Part shown: positions 1-8,220 of the stretch, piece by piece
How the letters are laid out: each line of letters starts with the position of its first letter
How positions within the stretch are numbered: the first letter of the stretch is position 1
Assembly (NCBI RefSeq): GCF_042427575.1
Contig: NZ_JBHMFD010000007.1
Coordinates: 124,001-188,000, forward strand
Direction of reading: 5' to 3'
Length of the DNA: 64,000 nucleotides
Origin: Bergeyella porcorum
Lineage (GTDB): Bacteria > Bacteroidota > Bacteroidia > Flavobacteriales > Weeksellaceae
Made by a program: the position numbers and the translations under genes
The notes under the pieces: model-generated
Databases searched by the model: none
What the model was told of the DNA's origin: nothing
The model's input: only the letters and a program-made list of their open reading frames with translations

Positions 1-206
1 AAATGAAAGATAAGTTTGAGATATATCAAGAAGCAGGCGTAAGGGAATATTGGATGGTATATCCGCTAGATGAGATGGTACTCATCAATGTACTGGAAGA
101 TGGTGGCTACCATACCCAAAACCCGATAGTAGATGACTGGGTAACCTCTAGAATCTTCCCAGAACTAAAAATCCATACCGATGAGATTTTTGAACAAAAA
201 AAATAA
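1..206 (+). CDS. Uma2 family (DUF820) protein, C-terminal part
   Basis: This is the 3' end of a Uma2-family gene, a PD-(D/E)XK nuclease-like fold common in bacteria whose cellular role is uncertain. The frame is open from the window edge, so the ATG at 3 is probably internal. The visible K-x-K-x-x-x-Y-x-x-x-GVREYW pattern is the family's conserved block after the catalytic acidic residues, which lie outside the window. About 67 of the usual ~190 residues are present. The stop is followed 46 bases later by the HU-like gene on the same strand. Family assignment is fairly safe; intactness cannot be judged. Confidence 0.75.
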   Translation, partial: MKDKFEIYQEAGVREYWMVYPLDEMVLINVLEDGGYHTQNPIVDDWVTSRIFPELKIHTDEIFEQKK

Positions 207-252
207 TTTATTAGTACCATAATAATTGTTTAACCTTTTAAATTTTTTCATT

Positions 253-642
253 ATGCCAGTGCAATACACCTTAACACAGAAAGGAAACCCCTCAAACCCT
301 GAGGCTCCTAAAAAATTCTACGCTAATGCAAAAGCCTCTGGTGAGGTAAGTTTCAAATCTTTGAGCAAAGAGATTGCGGGAAGCTCTACCACCGTGAGCG
401 ATACCGATGTGCTTGCTGTACTGAATGAGCTGAATAAACTCCTTGGAAAGCACCTCTCCGAAGGAAAAATTGTAAGATTTGGAGACTTTGGCTCATTCCA
501 GATTACCCTTAGCAGTGAGGGAGCAGAAACGGAAGAGAAGTTCAATAGCTCGCTCATCAAAGGAGGAAAAATTGCTTTTCGCCCAGGTTCAGATTTAAAA
601 GAAGTGCTTGCAGTTTTGAAATACGAGAAAGTGAGTAAATAA
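253..642 (+). CDS. HU-like DNA-binding protein (Bacteroidetes HU-HIG type)
   Basis: A 129-residue HU/IHF-like protein, expected to bind and bend DNA as a nucleoid-associated protein. It begins MPVQYTLTQKGNP, the N-terminal extension typical of Bacteroidetes HU-like proteins, and contains the HU core with the turn VRFGDFGSFQ (about residues 76-85) and the C-terminal FRPGSDLKE block. I chose the ATG at 253 because the longer in-frame start at 226 adds residues (MFNLLNFFI) that do not match the family. An inverted-repeat terminator follows at 661-729. Target sites and role are not shown by the sequence. Confidence 0.85.
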   Translation: MPVQYTLTQKGNPSNPEAPKKFYANAKASGEVSFKSLSKEIAGSSTTVSDTDVLAVLNELNKLLGKHLSEGKIVRFGDFGSFQITLSSEGAETEEKFNSSLIKGGKIAFRPGSDLKEVLAVLKYEKVSK

Positions 643-660
643 AAAAGCTCTAAATGTTTT

Positions 661-729
661 TCTAAAAAGCCCGCCTGCATTTACAGAAAGCAGGCGAGCT
701 TTTATACAAAAGCAGGCGGGCTTTTTAGA
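661..729 (+). terminator. Inverted-repeat terminator element after HU-like gene
   Basis: Bases 661-678 and 712-729 are perfect inverted repeats of 18 bases. A third half-copy (gcaggcgagctttt, from 690) lies between them, so two alternative hairpins can form, each followed by a T run. This fits a strong, probably bidirectional, intrinsic terminator between the HU-like gene and the polysaccharide cluster. A further related piece (gctcgcctac) follows at about 733. Confidence 0.7.
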
Positions 730-798
730 AGTTGCTCGCCTACTTTTCAGAAATGAATTTTAGTAATGCTTCATTTAGTAAAAATCGTTTAATAAATA

Positions 799-1617
799 AT
801 GAAATTCTCCATCCTCATTGCACATTATAACAATTTTGAATATTTTAAAGATTGTTATACAAGTATTATCCAACAAACTTTTCAAGATTTTGAAGTCATT
901 ATCGTAGATGATTGCTCTACTGATGGTTCTTTTGAAAAAGTAAAAGATTGGATAAAAGAAGATTCCCGATTCAAAATCTTCCAAAATGAAGAAAATAAAG
1001 GAGTAGGCTATACTAAAAAAAAGTGCATAGAACTCGCCAACGGAGAAATCTGCGGTTTCCTTGACCCAGATGATGCACTTGCTAGTTTAGCATTGGAGAC
1101 CTGCGTTAGATGCTACACAGATAATTCTTTGGTAGCCGTGTATTCCCAATGCTCCTTCTGTGATGAAAAAATGAATCATTTATTTGTTCTCCAATCTAAC
1201 ACCTCAATAAAAAATAATAATCCTCTTTTTTTTAATATTTTCTTTGAAGTCAATCATTTTTTCACTTTTAGAAAAGATGCATACCTAAAAACATTAGGAA
1301 TAGATGAATCCCTAAAGGTAGCAGAAGACCAAGATTTATATTTAAAACTTTATGAAGTGGGGAATTTTAAGTTTGTCAAAACTCCATTGTACCTTTATAG
1401 AAGACACTCTCAAGGTTTATCTCAAGACATAGATATAAGAAAAATAGAACAAAAAAAGAAAGACTGGACAAAGGTGTTATTTACTACGCTACAAAGAAGA
1501 GGCATTAATACTTTGTATGGAAAAAAAATAAACGAAATAAAAGACTTACCAACTTTTATCTATAACAACCAAAATACTATCTGGAAAAGAATTTCAAGAA
1601 AATTAAAAGAACTCTGA
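799..1617 (+). CDS. Glycosyltransferase family 2
   Basis: A 272-residue GT-A fold glycosyltransferase, expected to move a sugar from a nucleotide-sugar onto a lipid-linked glycan at the inner face of the membrane. The N-terminus (SILIAHYNN) and VIIVDDCSTDGS (about residues 33-44) are the nucleotide-binding GT2 signatures; DPDDA near residue 93 supplies the metal-binding DxD; the AEDQDLYLKL block near residue 175 carries the usual catalytic-base ED. It is the first gene of the surface-polysaccharide cluster and overlaps the next gene by one base (TGATG), implying translational coupling. Donor and acceptor sugars cannot be inferred. Confidence 0.88.
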   Translation: MKFSILIAHYNNFEYFKDCYTSIIQQTFQDFEVIIVDDCSTDGSFEKVKDWIKEDSRFKIFQNEENKGVGYTKKKCIELANGEICGFLDPDDALASLALETCVRCYTDNSLVAVYSQCSFCDEKMNHLFVLQSNTSIKNNNPLFFNIFFEVNHFFTFRKDAYLKTLGIDESLKVAEDQDLYLKLYEVGNFKFVKTPLYLYRRHSQGLSQDIDIRKIEQKKKDWTKVLFTTLQRRGINTLYGKKINEIKDLPTFIYNNQNTIWKRISRKLKEL

Positions 1618-2636
1618 TGACCGATATATTTATAAAATCATATAACCGAGCTTTTTATCTTGACCGTTGCATCTCCTCCATCTATACGATGGTAAAGGGA
1701 GCATATCGCATTGTTATATTAGATGATGGTACACCGGCTCCCTATTTAGATAAGCTACAAGAACGCTACCCGAAGATAGAAATACGCCGCTCTAAGCAAT
1801 ACCGCCAAAAAGCCCAAGGCGTAGAAGAAAACATCTGCTCAGGAAAACCCATTGATAGCCTCGGTATCCCTACAGACCTTTGGATAGACGCGGTGAAAAA
1901 TGCTTCGGAATACTTCATCATTACAGAAGATGATGTTTGGTTTACGGAAGAAATCAATGTAGATGAATTGTCCCAAAAAGCGAAAAGTAATAACATCTCT
2001 CTACTGAAACTCGGTTGGCTCAATAATTATAAAGACGACCAATGGGTAAACCTCTCCCCTATTGATGAGCAACTGACAGCTGTACAACCCAAAGATCTTT
2101 TCCTAGCTTCACCTATGATAATGGATTGGTTCTTTTATAATAAGTATAAATTTTTTACTATTAGTTATAAACTAAAAATATTTGACAATTATACCAAACT
2201 GAAATATTGGGCATTAAACTCTATCCTAATGGGCTTTTGGCAAAAGGATTATTGGCTCTATGTATGGAAAGATGCTTATGGAAAAGTAGATGAAAAACAG
2301 CAGTTAAGAAACGCTGCAATTTACTACAGAAATCACAAAAACAATCCAAATTTCATTGCAAGACTAAAAGACGAAGCTATGCAGACCACCTTTCAATCGT
2401 CTGCTACCAACTCCTACCACGAGTATGGTTTTGAGTTTGATGTCAATTTATTTAACCACCTCATCAATGAAGCTTGGCTGAAAGGAGACTTTGATGCAAT
2501 GCAAAACTTCCCAAAGGATTTTTCTTTGGATTATTTCACGCCTTTTATCGATGGGAAAATCAATGTAGAGGAGTTCAAAAAATGGGTTAATCAATTTAAA
2601 AATCAATATAGAAACTTAGGTTGTGATGTTGAATAA
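1617..2636 (+). CDS. GT2-like glycosyltransferase
   Basis: A 339-residue protein with a GT-A-like N-terminus: DIFIKSYNRAFYLDRCISSI followed by RIVILDDGTPAPY (about residues 31-43). A DDVW motif near residue 103 could be the metal-binding acidic pair. The C-terminal half is not one I recognise and lacks the canonical GT2 ED motif, so this is a divergent member. Its start codon overlaps the stop of the preceding transferase, and its end overlaps the acyltransferase gene by about 11 bases, so the three genes are translated together. Substrate unknown. Confidence 0.72.
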   Translation: MTDIFIKSYNRAFYLDRCISSIYTMVKGAYRIVILDDGTPAPYLDKLQERYPKIEIRRSKQYRQKAQGVEENICSGKPIDSLGIPTDLWIDAVKNASEYFIITEDDVWFTEEINVDELSQKAKSNNISLLKLGWLNNYKDDQWVNLSPIDEQLTAVQPKDLFLASPMIMDWFFYNKYKFFTISYKLKIFDNYTKLKYWALNSILMGFWQKDYWLYVWKDAYGKVDEKQQLRNAAIYYRNHKNNPNFIARLKDEAMQTTFQSSATNSYHEYGFEFDVNLFNHLINEAWLKGDFDAMQNFPKDFSLDYFTPFIDGKINVEEFKKWVNQFKNQYRNLGCDVE

Positions 2637-3696
2637 AAATACTACAAAACAATTTTTCCCTGCATTAACAGGCTTCCGAGCAATTGCTGCTTGGATAATT
2701 TTTGTCTATCATTTTTTTCCTTTCAAAAATGTTAACCACTCCTATCCCGAATGGATAGCAGATGTGGTTTGGGAATTTCATATCGGAGTAGATATGTTTT
2801 TTGTTTTGAGTGGATTTCTCATTACCTACCGCTATTTTGATGATCATCCTATTGATTTCAAAAAATATATGACCAACCGCGTTGCAAGGATCTATCCTAT
2901 GTATTTCCTTATCACCGTATTGGTATTTATTGTAAGAACCTATCAGGCTGGCTTTTGGACAACACAAAATACCATAGAAGCCATCTTAAGTTTCACAATG
3001 ACAAAAGCCTTATTCTCTGATTATTTTTCAGCAGGAATATCGCAAGGATGGACGCTTACTTTGGAAGAAATGTTCTATCTTACCGCTCCATTTTACTTTA
3101 TTTTAATTAGGAAAAACAAATGGTGGCTTTATCTTCTTCCCTTTCTAATTTTCATTTTTGGAACTAGTTTAAAAACCATTTTTGAGAATTTTGAAAATTT
3201 AGGAGGTTTTTTAAATAAAAATATTTCAACCTATATTATTGAGTTTTTCACTGGAATAGGCTTAGCTTTATTAATGTTAAAATCTAATTTCAAACCCAAT
3301 TTAAAAGGTATTACTTATATCGGAATCTTTTTCATTTCACTCTACTGTTTGACTATTTCAGATTTAAGAAGTAGTTTCAGTCTAAAATCAGATATAGGTA
3401 GATTTATCGAAATGGGGTTACTTTCTATATTAGGAATCGCTCCGCTTTTCTGGGGACTTATCCACGAAAAAACGATTGTTTCTAAAATCCTTTCTCTTCC
3501 CATAATGATACTTTTAGGGAAAGCTTCTTATATTTTCTACTTGATTCACAAAGGAGTTATCTCTATTTTCATAGATGAACATATTTGGAGTAATAAGGCA
3601 TTTTTATTTATTTCACTCAACATTATTTCAATTATTTTATTCAAATACATAGAAGAACCAGCTAATCACTGGATTAGAAAACGATTTTCAAAATAA
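2626..3696 (+). CDS. Acyltransferase family 3 (OafA/YrhL-like) membrane protein
   Basis: A 356-residue integral membrane O-acyltransferase, expected to acetylate (or otherwise acylate) sugars of a surface glycan. The N-terminal FFPALTGFRAIAAWIIFVYH contains the conserved LxGxRAxA...H signature; about ten hydrophobic segments follow, and GVDMFFVLSGFLI near residue 55 is the second family block. The preceding codon at 2623 is GTG; I chose the adjacent ATG at 2626. It overlaps the upstream glycosyltransferase by 11 bases. A second family member lies at 57759, outside any cluster. Confidence 0.88.
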   Translation: MLNKNTTKQFFPALTGFRAIAAWIIFVYHFFPFKNVNHSYPEWIADVVWEFHIGVDMFFVLSGFLITYRYFDDHPIDFKKYMTNRVARIYPMYFLITVLVFIVRTYQAGFWTTQNTIEAILSFTMTKALFSDYFSAGISQGWTLTLEEMFYLTAPFYFILIRKNKWWLYLLPFLIFIFGTSLKTIFENFENLGGFLNKNISTYIIEFFTGIGLALLMLKSNFKPNLKGITYIGIFFISLYCLTISDLRSSFSLKSDIGRFIEMGLLSILGIAPLFWGLIHEKTIVSKILSLPIMILLGKASYIFYLIHKGVISIFIDEHIWSNKAFLFISLNIISIILFKYIEEPANHWIRKRFSK

Positions 3697-3704
3697 AAAA
3701 CACA

Positions 3705-4868
3705 ATGAACACACCCAAAAAAATAAAAATCCTTTTCAGACTTCGGTCTTTAGAAATGGGCGGCGTACCTCGCGTTGTTTTAGATTTATTAAGAAATTTA
3801 CCAAAAGATAAGTTTGACTTAACCTTAATGCTCAACCTTTATCAAGGAGAATTGGTTTCAGAAATCCCAAAAGATATTAAACTGATTGTGATAGAAAAAG
3901 GGAGAGAGCAAATGTCTAAAAACTCTTTTATCCAAAAAATTCAATTAGGATTGAGAAGATTAAGACTAGAAATTTATGATTTATTTCCTTCTTTACTTTA
4001 TTATTTAAAAGTAAAAGAAAAATATGATATAGAGGTTTCCCCTGGCTATGCAGAATTTGAAATGGTACTAAACTCTCCTAACAAGACTTCCAAAAAAGTC
4101 GGTTGGTTTCATACAGATGTAAGCTATGATAAAGACCAAAACCGAGTAATGAAACGCATCCAACTAATGAAACAGTTTGATTGGATGATTTTTGGAGCGG
4201 CTCAGACTCGTCAAATCATCAAGGATTTATATGGCGTAACCTATCCTAATAGTTCGGTGATTTATAATGTGATAAAACTTTCAGAATCTCGTAGTAAAGC
4301 AGATGCTTTCCCTGTAAATTACGAGACTCGTCCTGTATTTTCTTCTATGGGAAGACTTCATAGTAGAAAAGGCTATCATACTTTGGCGAAAGTACATAAA
4401 AGACTTTTAGACGAGGGATTAAATCATTCAATTGCTGTAATTGGAGGTGGAAATGAAATGCAAAATCTTCAAAATCAAGCGAAAGAATTAGGCATTGAAA
4501 AAACTTTTCTACTGTTAGATAGTCAGAAAAACCCTTGGCCATATATCAAGGCTTCAGATTACTTTGTGCTGCCATCGCAATCAGAAAGTTACCCTCTCAC
4601 CATAGGAGAAGTAATGGGACTTCATAAGCCTATTATCTCCACCAATGTGGGGGGCATTCCAGAAATGATAGACGATGGTGTAGATGGAGTTTTGGTAAAT
4701 TATGATGAAGAGGAAATTTTCCAAGCAATGAAAAAATTTCTTACCAATCCAGAATTTGTAGCTAAAATACAACAAGGCACCTACAATGCAGATGAAAAGT
4801 TTGATGAACAGAAGATATATCAGCAAGTAACGGAGGTGTTTACTAATCTTGTAAAAGATAGCAAATAA
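3705..4868 (+). CDS. Glycosyltransferase family 4 (GT-B fold)
   Basis: A 387-residue GT-B transferase for polysaccharide assembly. The N-terminal domain carries LEMGGVPRVVLDLL (acceptor-side glycine-rich loop). The C-terminal Rossmann domain starts near residue 205 (SSMGRLHSRKGYH) and contains the retaining E-x7-E motif at ESYPLTIGE (about residue 292), then STNVGGIPEMI, the usual donor-binding block. It follows the acyltransferase by 8 bases and precedes the next transferase by 4, so it is inside the same operon. The sugar cannot be named. Confidence 0.9.
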   Translation: MNTPKKIKILFRLRSLEMGGVPRVVLDLLRNLPKDKFDLTLMLNLYQGELVSEIPKDIKLIVIEKGREQMSKNSFIQKIQLGLRRLRLEIYDLFPSLLYYLKVKEKYDIEVSPGYAEFEMVLNSPNKTSKKVGWFHTDVSYDKDQNRVMKRIQLMKQFDWMIFGAAQTRQIIKDLYGVTYPNSSVIYNVIKLSESRSKADAFPVNYETRPVFSSMGRLHSRKGYHTLAKVHKRLLDEGLNHSIAVIGGGNEMQNLQNQAKELGIEKTFLLLDSQKNPWPYIKASDYFVLPSQSESYPLTIGEVMGLHKPIISTNVGGIPEMIDDGVDGVLVNYDEEEIFQAMKKFLTNPEFVAKIQQGTYNADEKFDEQKIYQQVTEVFTNLVKDSK

Positions 4869-4872
4869 AACA

Positions 4873-5802
4873 ATGTCGCATTATTTAATAAAGAAAAAAA
4901 TGGAACAGATAACAATCATCACCCCTACCTATAATAGAGCTCATACTTTGCCTCGCGTATTTGAATCTTTGAAGAATCAAACTTTTAAAGATTTCAAATG
5001 GCTCATTATGGATGATGGCTCTACGGATAATACAAGTTCATTAGTTGCTAAATTTCAAGAGGAAAATGTATTCCCTATTGAATATTATGCTAATCCGAAT
5101 TCTAAAAAATTCTATACTGTTTTTAAAGGGATTGAAAAAGTAACATCGCCGTTTTTTACTATATTAGATTCTGATGATGCTTATACAGAAGACGCCTTGG
5201 CAATTATGTTTAATGAAATCAGCCAATTATCTGAAGACAAATACATTTCAGCAACTTTTAATTCCATCACTCCAGAAGGTAAGCTGGTAGGAACTCCTTT
5301 TCCTGAGAATTTTTCAGGTTCAATATTAGAAATGCGCTATAAGTATAAAGTGAAAGGAGATAAACATACCATTTTTTTTACAAAAAAATACTTAAAATAT
5401 CTGAAAGCGTTTGACTATCAGAAGTACAAAAACAAATATGCACCACAGAAAATTTTCTTCAATATATATGATGCCAATGGGGAGCTTTCTAAGTTTATAA
5501 ACAAAGGGGTACGCATCTATCATCAGGATTTGGAGGATAGTAACTCTATGTCCCAAGACAGAGTTAAACCCTCTTCCTTCTTAGGTCTAAAAGATGGACA
5601 TCTCTCATTTATTAACTGCTATGGTGATAGGCTTTTATCCTACCCTAAACCAGTATTGAGAAATCTTATTGGTTATCAATTTTATTCCTTTAAAAATAAA
5701 AACAGTATTTCTGAAATTATTTCTCAGCCTAAAAACATTAGCATTAAAACATTAGGCTTATTACTATTTCCGTTAAGTTTTATCTACCATAAAATGAAAT
5801 AA
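4873..5802 (+). CDS. Glycosyltransferase family 2
   Basis: A GT2 enzyme of 309 residues from the ATG at 4873, or 300 from the ATG at 4900 (MEQITIITPTYNR), which is where family homology begins; either could be the true start. Visible signatures are TITPTYNRAHTL-like nucleotide binding, WLIMDDGSTDNT near residue 45, and the DSDDA metal site near residue 98. It closes the tightly packed first part of the polysaccharide cluster: 168 bases without a recognisable gene follow before the next transferase. Substrate unknown. Confidence 0.88.
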   Translation: MSHYLIKKKMEQITIITPTYNRAHTLPRVFESLKNQTFKDFKWLIMDDGSTDNTSSLVAKFQEENVFPIEYYANPNSKKFYTVFKGIEKVTSPFFTILDSDDAYTEDALAIMFNEISQLSEDKYISATFNSITPEGKLVGTPFPENFSGSILEMRYKYKVKGDKHTIFFTKKYLKYLKAFDYQKYKNKYAPQKIFFNIYDANGELSKFINKGVRIYHQDLEDSNSMSQDRVKPSSFLGLKDGHLSFINCYGDRLLSYPKPVLRNLIGYQFYSFKNKNSISEIISQPKNISIKTLGLLLFPLSFIYHKMK

Positions 5803-5970
5803 TAGAATAAATATAATACCACAAAATATCTCACCTTAGAAATGAAGGAGATAGATTATGAAACTTTGGGAAAATAAAGAAACACCTATAATATAAAAAC
5901 TAATTTACAACCAATAATAACAAAAATAAAACAAAAGACTCACCCATTACCGAAATATACGATTAAAAAA

Positions 5971-7047
5971 ATGCCTCAAAAAAAGTCTATCATTTTCATC
6001 CTACCAGATTTGGAAACAGGCGGTGCCGAACGCATCGTGACTACCATTGCCAACCACTTGCCTCGGGAAATATTCACACCCAAGATTATGCTCCTCCGCA
6101 AAGAAGGTGGCTACCTCAGCCTGCTAAAAAACGATGTGGAAATCATAGACCTGAAAGTACAACGCATCAGAAACAGTATTTTTCCCATTCTGCGAGAACT
6201 TCGAAAGCAAAAACCAGACATCGTATTTTCTGGATTGGGGGAAGTGAATGCTTACCTTTCTATATTCATCAAGTTATTTCCAAAGATAAAATTCATCGCT
6301 AGAGAAACCAACATTGTATCGCAGCACGTTACAAGACCCGAAATCCGTTTTTTCTATCGATTTTACAATAACTTTCATAAAATCATCTGCCAAAGTGATG
6401 ATATGGTGGAAGATTTACTCCAGAATTTCAATCTGAAGAAAGACAAAATCATTAAAATCAACAATCCCGTAGATTTTGATTTCATCAATGAAAAGCTACA
6501 CACCTCCGAACGCCCCAAATCATTTGTGGAAAACGCCCAACATATTGTTGCCATCGGTAACCTATCCCATCGCAAAGGCATAGACTTACTTTTAAAAAGT
6601 TTTGCCCATCTGAAAAATGACAATATCTGGCTTCACATCTTAGGAGATGGAAGGGATAAAAACCTACTACAAGAGCTCAAACAAAATTTAGGCTTAGAAA
6701 AGGTCATCTTCCACGGCAGGCAGAGCAATCCTTACCAATACTTAAAACACGCCGATTTGTTTGTGCTTTCATCTCGCTATGAAGGGTTTCCCAATGTGCT
6801 TTTGGAAGCTGGAGCCTGTGGTGTTTTTGCTTTAGCAAACGATTGCAAAGGGGGCATCCGAGAAATTATCCAAGAGGGCATCAATGGCGAAGTGGCAGAT
6901 ATCAACCAAAGTGAAGCCTTCGCCCTAAAAATCAAAGAAGCTTTATCAAAAAATCACAATAAACAACAGATTATCAATTCTATACACAGTAGATTGTCAA
7001 AAGATATTATTATGAATCAGTACATTGATGTATTGAGTTCGATTTGA
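5971..7047 (+). CDS. Glycosyltransferase family 4 (GT-B fold)
   Basis: A 358-residue GT-B transferase. PDLETGGAERIVTTIANHL at residues 11-29 is the glycine-rich loop common to capsule and O-antigen enzymes; VAIGNLSHRKGIDLLL near residue 190 opens the C-terminal domain; SSRYEGFPNVLLEAGACG (about residues 269-286) contains the E-x7-E donor motif. GC content and codon choice look less AT-biased than in the preceding transferases, hinting at a different origin within the cluster. It is followed 29 bases later by a hexapeptide acetyltransferase. Substrate unknown. Confidence 0.9.
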   Translation: MPQKKSIIFILPDLETGGAERIVTTIANHLPREIFTPKIMLLRKEGGYLSLLKNDVEIIDLKVQRIRNSIFPILRELRKQKPDIVFSGLGEVNAYLSIFIKLFPKIKFIARETNIVSQHVTRPEIRFFYRFYNNFHKIICQSDDMVEDLLQNFNLKKDKIIKINNPVDFDFINEKLHTSERPKSFVENAQHIVAIGNLSHRKGIDLLLKSFAHLKNDNIWLHILGDGRDKNLLQELKQNLGLEKVIFHGRQSNPYQYLKHADLFVLSSRYEGFPNVLLEAGACGVFALANDCKGGIREIIQEGINGEVADINQSEAFALKIKEALSKNHNKQQIINSIHSRLSKDIIMNQYIDVLSSI

Positions 7048-7076
7048 TAACTTTGTTTTAACCTAAAGAAAAGACA

Positions 7077-7625
7077 ATGCATACCATCATTCAAAAAGAT
7101 TTTTACCGAGAAAGTGGTCAATGGCTTTCTATATTTCAGATATGGAAAAAGTGTTTCAGTCCCAATCTGCATTTTATCTATCTTTTCAGGAAGTGTCAAA
7201 AACACCACCAGACACCTATCTTAGGAGTGTTTTGGAAATTGATACTTCGGCATTACCAAATCAAATATGGTTTTCAGATTTACCCCGAGACAGAAATTGG
7301 AGAAGGCTTTTATTTAGGACATTGGGGAGCTTTAGTCATTAATCCCAAAACTAAAATTGGCAGAAACTGCAATATTGCTCAGGGAGTTACCATTGGGCAA
7401 GCCAATAGAGGTAAAAATATTGGCGTTCCTACCATTGGTAATGAAGTTTGGATTGGGGCCAATGCTGTAGTTGTAGGGGGCATTCATATTGGCGATGATG
7501 TACTCATTGCTCCCAATGCGTATGTGAACACCGATGTCCCTAGCCACTCTGTAGTGATGGGCAACCCAGCCACCATTATCCCCAAAGAATACGCTACCGA
7601 GGGCTATATCAATCACAAAATCTGA
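7077..7625 (+). CDS. Serine-acetyltransferase-like hexapeptide-repeat acetyltransferase
   Basis: A 182-residue left-handed beta-helix acetyltransferase using acetyl-CoA. Hexapeptide repeats run from about residue 75 to 165, including IGEGFYLGHWG, IGRNCNIAQGVTIG, GVPTIGNEVWIGANAVVVGG and the closing VVMGNPATII. Sequence style matches the CysE-like LbH_SAT branch, but it is shorter at the N-terminus than true CysE and sits at the end of a polysaccharide cluster, so sugar O-acetylation (WcaB-like) is at least as likely as cysteine synthesis. The family call is firm; the substrate is not. Confidence 0.85.
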   Translation: MHTIIQKDFYRESGQWLSIFQIWKKCFSPNLHFIYLFRKCQKHHQTPILGVFWKLILRHYQIKYGFQIYPETEIGEGFYLGHWGALVINPKTKIGRNCNIAQGVTIGQANRGKNIGVPTIGNEVWIGANAVVVGGIHIGDDVLIAPNAYVNTDVPSHSVVMGNPATIIPKEYATEGYINHKI

Positions 7626-7748
7626 TTGACTCGATATTTGATAGCTCTCCTTCATCAGCGCATTCTACATTATAGATTTTTAATATTAAATTTTGTTAAA
7701 ATTAAGATACAATCTATAATTATGACGCTTCATTTATTTTTTATCGCT

Positions 7749-7756
7749 TATATTTG
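7749..7756 (+). promoter_or_regulatory. Bacteroidetes -7 box (TATATTTG)
   Basis: TATATTTG exactly fits the Bacteroidetes TAnnTTTG -7 element. No good TTG is seen at the expected upstream distance, so this is only half a promoter. It overlaps the GTG at 7756, which argues that the downstream small gene starts at 7783 instead. Confidence 0.45.
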
Positions 7757-7782
7757 TGGCGTCAAAGGGATTTTCATACTCT

Positions 7783-8085
7783 GTGAAAAAGGTTTTAAAC
7801 ATATTAGCTGCATTGATATTCATCAATTTTTTAGCATTACCTAGTATTGCTAAGGTGCTAGATTTTGAACTACCGCAGACCAATATGGTATTCACAGAAG
7901 AGGAAGAATCTCACTCTTCGGCAACTTCCCTATTTGAAAAAAACATCCCAAAAACACTGAATGTTCACGAGTTTTTGAAGTTTTTTCCAGCAGTAGAAAT
8001 TGCCAATATTTCATTTCCAGAATGGGTAGAAACCACCAATCTATCCCCCTATTTATCCATTGTTTCTCCGCCCCCAGAGTTTTAA
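7783..8085 (+). CDS. Small secreted hypothetical protein upstream of SulP
   Basis: A 100-residue protein from the GTG at 7783 (VKKVLNILAALIFINF), where a lysine pair followed by a hydrophobic stretch looks like a signal peptide. The mature part is acidic and ends in SIVSPPPEF. I do not recognise a family. The longer GTG start at 7756 falls inside a -7 promoter box and is unlikely. It lies 135 bases before the SulP gene on the same strand; a functional tie to bicarbonate transport is only positional. Confidence 0.55.
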   Translation: MKKVLNILAALIFINFLALPSIAKVLDFELPQTNMVFTEEEESHSSATSLFEKNIPKTLNVHEFLKFFPAVEIANISFPEWVETTNLSPYLSIVSPPPEF

Positions 8086-8220
8086 TCATTACTTTTATTT
8101 TTTGTTTATCCCCTATTTTTAGAGAGATAAGCATTGCTGTAACGCTTTGTAAAAAGCAAATGATTTAAAACTTAATAATAGTGGTATAACCTTATATCAC
8201 GAAATGTACTTATTTTCAAA

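Noticed and set aside
661..729. Attachment site or IS end
   Set aside because: The perfect inverted repeat with T runs directly after a stop codon fits a terminator; no direct repeats or integrase are near.
5803..5970. Small genes between two glycosyltransferases
   Set aside because: Only tiny frames of 11-12 codons (MKEIDYETLGK, MKLWENKETPII) are seen, with no support beyond a purine-rich stretch.
7756..7782. GTG start for the small secreted protein
   Set aside because: The codon overlaps a TATATTTG -7 box; the next GTG at 7783 begins a clean signal peptide.
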